DNA of 6,456 bases from CAZART01 sp964487555 (GTDB lineage: Bacteria; Bacteroidota; Rhodothermia; Rhodothermales; VXPQ01). The notes under the pieces were generated by a model. It was not told where the DNA came from. It made no database searches and saw only the letters and a program-made list of their open reading frames with translations. The position numbers were made by a program, and so were the translations under genes. Each line of letters starts with the position of its first letter. Positions within the stretch are counted from its first letter, which is position 1. The stretch lies in the NCBI GenBank assembly GCA_964487555.1, contig CAZART010000203.1, positions 1-6,456 on the forward strand, written 5' to 3'. This document shows positions 1 to 4,761 of this stretch, piece after piece.

Positions 1-1059
1 CTTCGGGCCGGCGTTGTCGTCGTCGACGACGGCGCGGCGCGGGCGGCCATGATCACGCTCGACCTGATCGGCGTCGGGCAAGCGGAGACCGAGGCCATTC
101 GGGAGGCCGTCTCGTCGGCGGCCGGGATCGCCGAGGACCACATCCTCGTGGCATCGTCGCATACGCACGGCAGCCCGCGCCTCAATGCCGAGACGGACTA
201 CGGCCGCATCGTGGCCGCCAAGATCGCCGGCGCCGCGGCCGCGGCGGCGGCTCGGCTCGAGCGGGTGACGATCGGCTTCGCGGAGGACACCATCGAATTC
301 TGCGTCAACCGGCGGCTGCTCAATGACGAGGGCACGGCCGAAATGCGGCCGAATCCGGACGGCGTCGTAGACCCGCGCGTGCGCGTGCTCCGCATCGACG
401 GCGCCGCGGCCGACCCGCTGGCCGTCGTGATGCACACCGCCTGCCACGCCAACGTATTCCGCAACGAGAACACCCTGATCACGGCGGACTTTCCCGGCGT
501 CGCGCAGCACTTCGTCGAGCAGGCCTACGGGGGGAACACGCCCAGCCTGTTCCTGCAGGGAGCGGCTGGAGACACCCGGCCGAATCTCCCTTCCAACGAC
601 GGATTTCGGAGCGGGACCGAGCAGGACGTCATGGCCATCGGCACGGAGCTCGGCGCGGTCGCCGTGGCCGCCGCGGCGCGCGCGGGAAGTGCCGATGCCA
701 TGGCCCTGCGCGATTCGTCCTACGCGATCCGGGCCGCCGTTCGCACGCTCCAGCTTCCGGGGAAGGACGGCGGAACCGTGCGGGCTGACATCCAGGCGCT
801 GCGCATCGGAAGAAACCTGTTCCTCACCATTCCGGGCGAGCCCTTCACCGCCTTCCAGCTCCAGGTTGAGGACGCGCTGACGGCGGAGTCCGACGTCCAT
901 GTGTTCGTCGTGGGCTATGCGAACGGGGCAATCGGCTATCTAACCACCGAGGACTCGCACCGCTTCGGCGGCTACGAGCCGGGCGTTTCACATTTGGCTC
1001 CGGAAACGGAACCGATCCTGGTCGACGCGCTGGTGCGTCTCGCCCGGGAAGTGCTCTGA
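1..1059 (+). CDS. Neutral/alkaline non-lysosomal ceramidase-family hydrolase, 5' partial
   Basis: The reading frame is open from base 1. The codons before the first ATG (49) read LRAGVVVVDDGAARAA, which fits the N-terminal strand of the ceramidase family (PF04734), so the true start lies left of the window and ATG 49 is internal. Counting from that ATG, family landmarks are HTHGSP at 38-43 (zinc-binding His region), ACHANVF at 131-137 (second His region), GAAGDTRPN at 171-179, IPGEPFTAF at 261-269 (acidic zinc ligand region) and GYANGAIGYLTTED at 289-302. The C-terminus ends normally after an amphipathic helix. Characterised ceramidases have GDVSPN around the catalytic serine; here the equivalent is GDTRPN, with Arg where Ser is expected. 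The fold and metal site look kept, but hydrolysis of ceramide itself is doubtful. The family contains many members of unknown substrate, often exported, but the signal region is outside the window. Family assignment is firm, substrate unknown. Confidence 0.88.
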   Translation, partial: LRAGVVVVDDGAARAAMITLDLIGVGQAETEAIREAVSSAAGIAEDHILVASSHTHGSPRLNAETDYGRIVAAKIAGAAAAAAARLERVTIGFAEDTIEFCVNRRLLNDEGTAEMRPNPDGVVDPRVRVLRIDGAAADPLAVVMHTACHANVFRNENTLITADFPGVAQHFVEQAYGGNTPSLFLQGAAGDTRPNLPSNDGFRSGTEQDVMAIGTELGAVAVAAAARAGSADAMALRDSSYAIRAAVRTLQLPGKDGGTVRADIQALRIGRNLFLTIPGEPFTAFQLQVEDALTAESDVHVFVVGYANGAIGYLTTEDSHRFGGYEPGVSHLAPETEPILVDALVRLAREVL

Positions 1060-1068
1060 CCGGCTCAA

Positions 1069-1088
1069 CATCCACACGCATCCACACG
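1069..1088. repeat. Perfect tandem decamer, two copies
   Basis: CATCCACACG occurs twice back to back, ten bases after the ceramidase stop codon and just before the first recognisable codons of the haem-domain remnant. It may be a scar of the event that removed the rest of that gene, or chance. Confidence 0.7.
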
Positions 1089-1346
1089 CGCCGTTCCCGC
1101 CACCTACGCGGCCTACGTGGCCGAGCTGTCCGACGGGTCCGTCGTCAGCGGGCGGATCGTCCGCGAGATGCCCGGCACGCTGACGTTCAAGAATGAGAAA
1201 GGGGAAAGAACGGTGCTGCGAGCCGCCATTCCCAGGCTGAGGGCGGCCTCACATTCCATCATGCCGGACGATTACGGACGCCGCCTCAGCGCCCGCGGGA
1301 CCTGTCCGACGTCATCGCCTTCCTCCAGGCCGGCGCCGGGAGCTAA
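1081..1346 (+). pseudogene. C-terminal remnant of a PVC-type haem-binding-domain (cytochrome c-like) protein, frameshifted
   Basis: Frame 1 from 1081 to about 1295 reads RAVPATYAAYVAELSDG, SGRIV, GTLTFKNEKGERTVLRAAI and SHSIMPDDYGRRLSAR. This is the typical end of the large Planctomycete/Verrucomicrobium-type haem-binding proteins (TIGR02603 type): DGRxLxG, a strand pair, then an SxMP motif and LSxxDLxDLxAYL. The last element is displaced into frame 3 (1296-1343, RDLSDVIAFLQAGAGS, then TAA at 1344-1346). A net +2 (or -1) change near 1296-1300 (CGCGGGAC where CGCGAC would restore the frame) explains this. Members of this family usually run to several hundred residues or more and carry CXXCH; only about 90 residues remain and no haem motif is present between 1060 and 1081. 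It is therefore truncated and broken. Frame 1 stays open further right but only as antisense of the next gene. The frameshift alone could be a sequencing error; the 5' truncation could not. Confidence 0.75.
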
Positions 1347-2659
1347 TGTCTCACCGCGTAAGCCACGCGGCACAACTTCGCGGCAGTCCCGCCACCGTTC
1401 GCTGCAACGGCGTCCGATCGATCTTGCTCATCCTCGAGCTGATCCTTTGAGGCATCGGCCAGCTCGAAGTCGGAGTCGGGCATGGCGCCGGAGGTCAGAT
1501 CCATCGCGAGGTTCACCGTGGATCCCGGGACGGCCGGCAAGCCCAGGTGGGCGAGCGACAGGTTCGCCGCATCCGCGTTTCGGATCGGCTGCACGGGCGC
1601 GTCGTAACCCGGCCGGCCCATTTCGGGATGCTGCCGCGTGGAACGGTTTAGCGCATAGAGCTCGGCGCGCTCCACACCGGCACCCCAGACGTAGAACGGG
1701 ATCGTGTAGTTCTCGATACTGCCGGCGTTTCCGTGGTTGTGCCAGCTGCCGCCGCCGCCGTGATCGGACGTCAGAATGACCACCGTGTTGCCGGCGAGTG
1801 CCGGACTGGAAGCAACCAGCTCGAAGATCCGGCCGAGAAGCCGATCGATCCGCTCCACGGATCCCATGTACGGCGTGCCGGAACGGGTGTCCCAATTGCG
1901 CCAATGACCGGCCGTATCCGGATCGCGCAGGTGAACGAAGGAATACCGGACGGGCGCTCGCGCCATGTCCTGCACGAACGTCTCGACGAGCGCCTCCGTA
2001 TCGGCATCGTAGACGAATCGATCGATCTTGTCGCGGCCGTCGTCCTCGCCGGTTACGTCCTCGGCGCCGTTCACGTCATCGTAGCTCTGATCGAATACTA
2101 CGAATTTCGATTTGCTCGCATACAGTCCGGTGCTCAGCCCGTTGTCGTGGGCCACGTCGAACACACTGGCCACGTAGTCTCCTTTGTTGCTGTGGAGGGT
2201 CTGACCCTCCTCGGGATCGCTATTCTTCGTCCAGTTGTGGCCTTCCGGTCCTTTCACACGTCGGCCTGTGAGCTGCGAAGTATGGTTCGGAAGCGTGTTA
2301 CTGTAGTCGAAATCGGTCCGGGCGTTGTCGGTGAAGGCGCCTTCCTGCCGGAATCGATAAAAATTGGGGATCGACTCGGAGGACGCACGCGTGACGGCGT
2401 CGGCTCGCAGTCCATCGACACTGATGTGGATGACGTGCCTCGCCGGCCGATCGTCGGCCTCGTCGGTGCCGACGACGTCCGGAACATCGCTTGCGGGCGT
2501 ACCGGCGTGCGAAAAGGCAGGCGTGCCGGCGTGCGAAAGGCCGGGCGCACCGGGGTGCGTAAAGCCGGGCCAAACGGTGAACAGCGCGGCAATTACGAAC
2601 CAAAGGAACCATGGGCGGCCGCTTCTAACCAGGGCCCTTCCTTGCGTTTGACCTTGCAT
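1343..2659 (-). CDS. Exported alkaline-phosphatase-superfamily hydrolase (phosphodiesterase/nucleotide pyrophosphatase-like)
   Basis: This 438-aa protein has the two-metal site of the alkaline phosphatase superfamily: Asp82 (HISVDGLRAD), probable nucleophile Thr122 (NTLPNHTSQLTG, like TFPNH in nucleotide pyrophosphatase/phosphodiesterases), Asp248 and His252 (DPDTAGH), Asp299-His300 (TSDHGGGG) and His309 (WHNHG). The sulfatase CxPxR motif is absent, so it is more likely a phosphomonoesterase or phosphodiesterase than a sulfatase. Residues 16-33 (PWFLWFVIAALFTVWPGF) after basic residues form a signal peptide or signal anchor, which places the enzyme in the periplasm or outside. A low-complexity linker of three octapeptides follows at 33-56, then an acidic stretch. 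The C-terminal 35 residues look variable. The start is supported by AGGAGG seven bases upstream. The gene runs alone and converges on the haem-domain remnant. Substrate not determined. Confidence 0.88.
   Translation of the reverse strand: MQGQTQGRALVRSGRPWFLWFVIAALFTVWPGFTHPGAPGLSHAGTPAFSHAGTPASDVPDVVGTDEADDRPARHVIHISVDGLRADAVTRASSESIPNFYRFRQEGAFTDNARTDFDYSNTLPNHTSQLTGRRVKGPEGHNWTKNSDPEEGQTLHSNKGDYVASVFDVAHDNGLSTGLYASKSKFVVFDQSYDDVNGAEDVTGEDDGRDKIDRFVYDADTEALVETFVQDMARAPVRYSFVHLRDPDTAGHWRNWDTRSGTPYMGSVERIDRLLGRIFELVASSPALAGNTVVILTSDHGGGGSWHNHGNAGSIENYTIPFYVWGAGVERAELYALNRSTRQHPEMGRPGYDAPVQPIRNADAANLSLAHLGLPAVPGSTVNLAMDLTSGAMPDSDFELADASKDQLEDEQDRSDAVAANGGGTAAKLCRVAYAVRH
1354..1370. other. Short hairpin at the convergent gene ends
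   Basis: CCGCGT and ACGCGG flank a 5-base loop. It lies just after the remnant's stop on the plus strand and within the last codons of the minus-strand hydrolase gene. There is no T-run on either side, so it is not a standard intrinsic terminator, though the position between convergent genes would suit one. Confidence 0.35.
2501..2572 (-). repeat. Three 24-bp tandem repeats inside the hydrolase gene
   Basis: Units at 2501-2524, 2525-2548 and 2549-2572 share the pattern RCCGGsGTGCG-AAA-GC-GG on the plus strand. On the coding strand they encode three octapeptides of the form (F/L)(S/T)H(A/P)G(T/A)P(A/G), between the hydrophobic N-terminal segment and the catalytic domain. The copies differ at a few bases each and keep the frame, so they act as a spacer whose length can vary in 8-residue steps. 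Confidence 0.85.
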
Positions 2660-2666
2660 CGGTTTT

Positions 2667-2672
2667 CCTCCT
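2667..2672 (-). promoter_or_regulatory. Strong Shine-Dalgarno site for the phosphatase-superfamily gene
   Basis: AGGAGG on the minus strand, separated from the ATG by AAAACCG (7 bases). It fixes the start at 2659 and is much stronger than anything in front of the other genes in the window. Confidence 0.85.
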
Positions 2673-2693
2673 GACAGCTCTTATCTCAACAAA

Positions 2694-2720
2694 TGCTTGT
2701 ATCTAATGATGTTACAAGCA
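2694..2720. promoter_or_regulatory. Inverted repeat upstream of the hydrolase gene, possible operator
   Basis: Perfect 8-bp arms TGCTTGTA (2694-2701) and TACAAGCA (2713-2720) are separated by 11 bases. The dyad sits about 35 bases upstream of the hydrolase start codon, in a locally AT-rich patch where a promoter for that gene would be expected. Size and spacing suit a dimeric repressor site, but it could also form a stem-loop in the 5' leader. No cognate regulator is adjacent. Confidence 0.45.
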
Positions 2721-2763
2721 CTGTGCCAGACCTGTTACGAAGGCTCCCGGGGCAGGAAATGGA

Positions 2764-2778
2764 CCTCGGCATGCGAGG
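2764..2778. repeat. Hairpin, 5-bp arms
   Basis: CCTCG and CGAGG flank GCATG; the first of three small inverted repeats in this interval. Confidence 0.4.
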
Positions 2779-2814
2779 AAGTGTCCACCGCATTAAACAG
2801 CCTGGAGCTACGGC

Positions 2815-2830
2815 CTTCCGCCTGCGGAAG
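2815..2830. repeat. Hairpin, 6-bp arms
   Basis: CTTCCG and CGGAAG flank a 4-base CCTG loop, giving a stable GC-rich stem on either strand. Confidence 0.45.
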
Positions 2831-2852
2831 CGGCATTCTCGACGCACCGGGC

Positions 2853-2869
2853 GAATAGCCGGGCTATTC
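2853..2869. repeat. Hairpin, 7-bp arms
   Basis: GAATAGC and GCTATTC are perfect complements around a CGG loop. No T-run follows on either side. Confidence 0.5.
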
Positions 2870-3038
2870 CATCCTGCTCGGCTCCGGAATCAGATTCACC
2901 GGCTCCCAGGATCACCGGCATACCGACGGAGCGCATCGTCGGCGGCGCGAGATTCATTGACGACTACCGCGCGGCGAACCCCGTCACCGAGTGGGCGTTT
3001 GCATGCCGACCTGCCCATCCCGCGATCACCATCTTACT

Positions 3039-3377
3039 ATGACCCAGAAAGAGCTCCTCCAATTCAAGCATCAGCTCAACGACCTGGCCGGTGAGATCCG
3101 CGTGGCGCTGGCCCAGGAGGATCCGACGAAAGACAGCATCACTCCCGACAAAGCCATCGGGCGGCTCACGCGGATGGAGGCCATTCAGGCGCAGTCCATG
3201 GATCAGGAAGGCCGTCGTCGCCAACAATCGCGCCTCCAAAAGATAGAACGCGCTCTCGAGCGCATCGAAAAGGGCAGTTACGGGACGTGCGTCAAGTGCG
3301 GCGACGAAATCCCGCGGGGACGCCTGGAGATCATGCCCGAATCCGCCTTCTGCGTAACATGTGCATCCAGGAAATAA
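3039..3377 (+). CDS. TraR/DksA C4-type zinc-finger protein
   Basis: A 112-aa protein with an N-terminal helical pair and a C-terminal four-cysteine zinc finger: Cys84-x2-Cys87 (GTCVKCGDE), 17 residues, Cys105-x2-Cys108 (FCVTCASRK). The segment PDKAIGRLTRMEAIQAQS at about 37-54 is typical of the short DksA-like group; Asp38 and Glu47 lie in the region that forms the acidic coiled-coil tip in E. coli DksA. DksA-type proteins enter the RNA polymerase secondary channel and adjust transcription, often with ppGpp. This one is shorter than E. coli DksA (151 aa). ATG 3039 is preferred over the upstream in-frame GTG 2991 because homology begins at MTQKELLQFK. There is no clear Shine-Dalgarno site. It may be stand-alone, or coupled to the open frame whose stop overlaps its start. 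Confidence 0.9.
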   Translation: MTQKELLQFKHQLNDLAGEIRVALAQEDPTKDSITPDKAIGRLTRMEAIQAQSMDQEGRRRQQSRLQKIERALERIEKGSYGTCVKCGDEIPRGRLEIMPESAFCVTCASRK

Positions 3378-3385
3378 GACGACGC

Positions 3386-3395
3386 GGACCGGTCC
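3386..3395. other. 10-bp perfect palindrome after the DksA-type gene
   Basis: GGACCGGTCC lies eight bases after the stop codon. With no loop and no T-run it is a poor terminator; it is recorded as the only palindrome near this gene end. Confidence 0.3.
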
Positions 3396-3404
3396 TGCCG
3401 CAGA

Positions 3405-3519
3405 ATATGGACGTGATGGGCACGCTCCCCAGCTCCGGCAGCAGGCTCGCCTGTATGCTGTGGCTCTCATCGAGAAAGGCCACCGTTTTGTAGCGGGACG
3501 AGCAAGACGACGTCCATAT
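3405..3519. repeat. Long-range 10-bp inverted repeat bounding a 115-bp segment
   Basis: ATATGGACGT (3405-3414) and ACGTCCATAT (3510-3519) are perfect reverse complements with 95 bases between them. The ends could be termini of a very small decayed element, but no target duplication is visible. Confidence 0.4.
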
Positions 3520-3651
3520 CCATATAAACCATTCGGATCACGAACGTAACCTGCCGCCGCGCTATTTTAGCGTGCGCTGCCGGCTCTTTAAGCGACGTCC
3601 CGCGTCGCATCCATCGACACCTTACCTCCGAACCCGTCCGGATCAGAATCC

Positions 3652-4608
3652 ATGCAAAACCTCCGCGCCGCCGTCGTACAGTTTCAGCACGCGCCCGGCA
3701 ACAAGAAGGCGAATTTGATGACCATGGAGAAGTTCGTCGAACGAGCAGCTGAGCAGAACGTCGATTTGATCGTCTTTCCGGAAATGTGCGTTACGGGATA
3801 CTGGCACGTTCGCCATCTGTCGCGGGCGGAGGTCCAGCAGCTCGCCGAGCCGGTGCCGTCCGGGCCCATCTGCGGAGCCCTCGAGAGTCTGTCCCGAAAA
3901 TTCAATATGAGCATCGGAGCCGGGCTGATCGAGATCGGCGACGACGGCCACCTTTATAATAGCTACGTCGTCGCCATGCCGGATGGAAGGAGCGAGCGCC
4001 ACCGCAAACTCCACACCTTCATCAGCGAGCACATGACATCCGGCGACGACTATTGCGTGTTCGATCTTCCTGACGGAACGAAGGCCGGCATCCTCATCTG
4101 CTACGACAACAACCTCATCGAAAACGCGCGCATCACCGCGCTCAAAGGCGCCGAGGTGCTCATTGCGCCGCATCAGACGGGTGGATGCCGCTCGAGAAGC
4201 CCGAGGGCGATGGGCCCGATCGACGTCGATCTCTGGGAGCGGCGAGGCGACAATGAAGATGCGCTGCGCCAGGAGTTTCAAGGTCCAAAGGGACGTGGAT
4301 GGCTCATGAGATGGCTTCCGTCCAGGGCCCACGACAACGGAATGTACCTCCTGTTCAGCAACGGTGTCGGGCGCGACGATGACGAGGTGCGCACGGGCAA
4401 CGCAATGATCATCGATCCATACGGAGAGATCGTAGCCGAATCGCGGGCGATCGGAGACGACATGGTCGTGGCGGAACTCAGGGCCTCCGTTCTGGAATCC
4501 TCCTCCGGACGCCGTTGGCTGAGAGCCCGTCGTCCCGAGCTCTACGGAACGCTGACCGAGCGATCCGATTCCGAAAGATCGACCCGCCAGGTCCGCTTTG
4601 AGGATTGA
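3652..4608 (+). CDS. Carbon-nitrogen hydrolase of the nitrilase superfamily
   Basis: A 318-aa protein with the complete nitrilase-superfamily triad: Glu44 (LIVFPEMCVTGY), Lys119 (HRKLHTF) and the nucleophile Cys150 (ILICYDNN). The first strand (LRAAVVQFQHAP) begins at residue 4, so the ATG at 3652 fits, although no Shine-Dalgarno site is visible. After the cysteine come EVLIAPHQTGG (168-178), a polar insertion around 180-217 with GPIDVDLWERRGD, then RAHDNGMYLLFSNGVG (225-240) and the closing strand GNAMIIDPYGEIVAES (249-264). Members hydrolyse nitriles, aliphatic amides or N-carbamoyl amines, releasing ammonia. The sequence does not decide between amidase, carbamoylase and nitrilase activity. 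It is cytosolic, with no signal peptide. It lies 153 bp upstream of the Lrp-family gene on the same strand, which suggests but does not prove a link to nitrogen metabolism. Confidence 0.92.
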   Translation: MQNLRAAVVQFQHAPGNKKANLMTMEKFVERAAEQNVDLIVFPEMCVTGYWHVRHLSRAEVQQLAEPVPSGPICGALESLSRKFNMSIGAGLIEIGDDGHLYNSYVVAMPDGRSERHRKLHTFISEHMTSGDDYCVFDLPDGTKAGILICYDNNLIENARITALKGAEVLIAPHQTGGCRSRSPRAMGPIDVDLWERRGDNEDALRQEFQGPKGRGWLMRWLPSRAHDNGMYLLFSNGVGRDDDEVRTGNAMIIDPYGEIVAESRAIGDDMVVAELRASVLESSSGRRWLRARRPELYGTLTERSDSERSTRQVRFED

Positions 4609-4669
4609 TCGATCGCCGAAGCGCTTCCGCCGTCAAGCCCATGTGAAATCCTCGCGCTCCCCTGCAACC

Positions 4670-4683
4670 AAACATAAATGTTT
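4670..4683. promoter_or_regulatory. 14-bp palindrome upstream of the Lrp-family promoter, possible second regulator site
   Basis: AAACAT-AA-ATGTTT, a perfect dyad, lies just upstream of the TTGACA box. Its centre is 55 bp from that of the larger dyad downstream, roughly five helical turns. Multiple phased sites are usual for Lrp-type proteins, but the two dyads differ in sequence. Confidence 0.4.
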
Positions 4684-4693
4684 TAGTTTGCGC

Positions 4694-4723
4694 TTGACAA
4701 ATCCCCGAATATTGAAGTAAATT
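4694..4723 (+). promoter_or_regulatory. Probable promoter of the Lrp-family gene
   Basis: TTGACA (4694-4699) matches the sigma-70-type -35 consensus. After an 18-base spacer comes TAAATT (4718-4723), four of six matches to TATAAT. The region is sharply AT-rich against a GC-rich background. TATATC a few bases on is an alternative -10. Confidence 0.5.
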
Positions 4724-4745
4724 TATATCGATTCGTATAAATTTA
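4718..4745. promoter_or_regulatory. 28-bp near-perfect dyad over the Lrp promoter, likely autoregulatory operator
   Basis: TAAATTTATA (4718-4727) and TATAAATTTA (4736-4745) are perfect 10-bp arms around TCGATTCG, which itself contains CGA-T-TCG. The dyad covers the proposed -10 and ends 16 bases before the start codon. Lrp/AsnC proteins commonly bind AT-rich dyads and repress their own genes, so the downstream product is the natural candidate ligand. The site itself is seen directly; its role is inferred. Confidence 0.6.
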
Positions 4746-4761
4746 TTAGGATGGAAGTCGG

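Larger units (their letters stand above)
2660..3038. other. 379-bp interval with no recognised gene but several hairpins
   Basis: This stretch separates the divergent hydrolase and DksA-type genes. Besides the dyad near the hydrolase gene, it holds three compact perfect inverted repeats: CCTCG/CGAGG at 2764-2778, CTTCCG/CGGAAG at 2815-2830 and GAATAGC/GCTATTC at 2853-2869. None is followed by a T-run. Plus frame 1 is open from 2797 to the stop at 3040-3042, described separately. Nothing here matches an RNA family I recognise. Confidence 0.5.
2797..3042 (+). pseudogene. Unassigned open frame, possible 3' gene remnant overlapping the DksA-type start
   Basis: Frame 1 is open after TAA at 2794-2796 and stops at TGA 3040-3042, sharing ATGA with the start codon at 3039. 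No ATG or GTG start lies in the frame. The last third (for example RIVGGARFIDDYRAANP and VTEWAFACRPAHPAI) has codons mostly ending in G or C and reads like protein, while the first part looks less so. I do not recognise the family. It may be the end of a lost gene that was once translationally coupled to the DksA-type gene, or a chance open frame in GC-rich DNA. Confidence 0.25.
3378..3651. other. 274-bp gap between the DksA-type and nitrilase-family genes
   Basis: No gene can be supported here. The gap contains a 10-bp long-range inverted repeat (ATATGGACGT at 3405-3414, ACGTCCATAT at 3510-3519), an AT-rich patch CATATAAACC (3521-3530) that might hold a -10 element for the downstream gene without a matching -35, and a small hairpin CGCTA-TTT-TAGCG (3560-3572). 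Minus-strand codons across 3400-3492 look protein-like but have no start and no family match. Confidence 0.45.

Noticed and set aside
1346..1779. Continuation of the plus-strand frame of the haem-domain remnant past 1346
   Set aside because: After the frameshift point the frame reads low-complexity Arg/Pro/Ser sequence antisense to the hydrolase gene; only the part before 1296 matches the family.
1771..1830. Possible sulfatase assignment for the minus-strand hydrolase
   Set aside because: The formylglycine motif CxPxR is absent, and a Thr in TLPNH occupies the nucleophile position as in phosphodiesterases.
1733..2674. Long plus-strand open frame of 313 codons opposite the phosphatase-superfamily gene
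   Set aside because: It is antisense to a gene with a full set of catalytic motifs and a strong ribosome site; its own translation shows no family motif and is rich in residues expected from the reverse strand.
2808..2957. 49-codon minus-strand frame starting MNLAPPTMRSVGM in the gene-free interval
   Set aside because: No ribosome site, no family resemblance and mixed third-position base use; too weak to call as a gene.
2991..3038. In-frame GTG start 48 bases upstream of the DksA-type ATG
   Set aside because: The added residues (GVCMPTCPSRDHHLT) do not resemble the family's N-terminus, and homology begins at the ATG at 3039.
2964..3470. Minus-strand open frame of 168 codons over the DksA-type gene
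   Set aside because: It is antisense to a protein with an intact C4 zinc finger and has no recognisable domain of its own.
3643..4332. Minus-strand open frame of 229 codons over the nitrilase-family gene
   Set aside because: It is a shadow of the plus-strand gene, which has the complete Glu-Lys-Cys triad; the antisense translation shows no family pattern.
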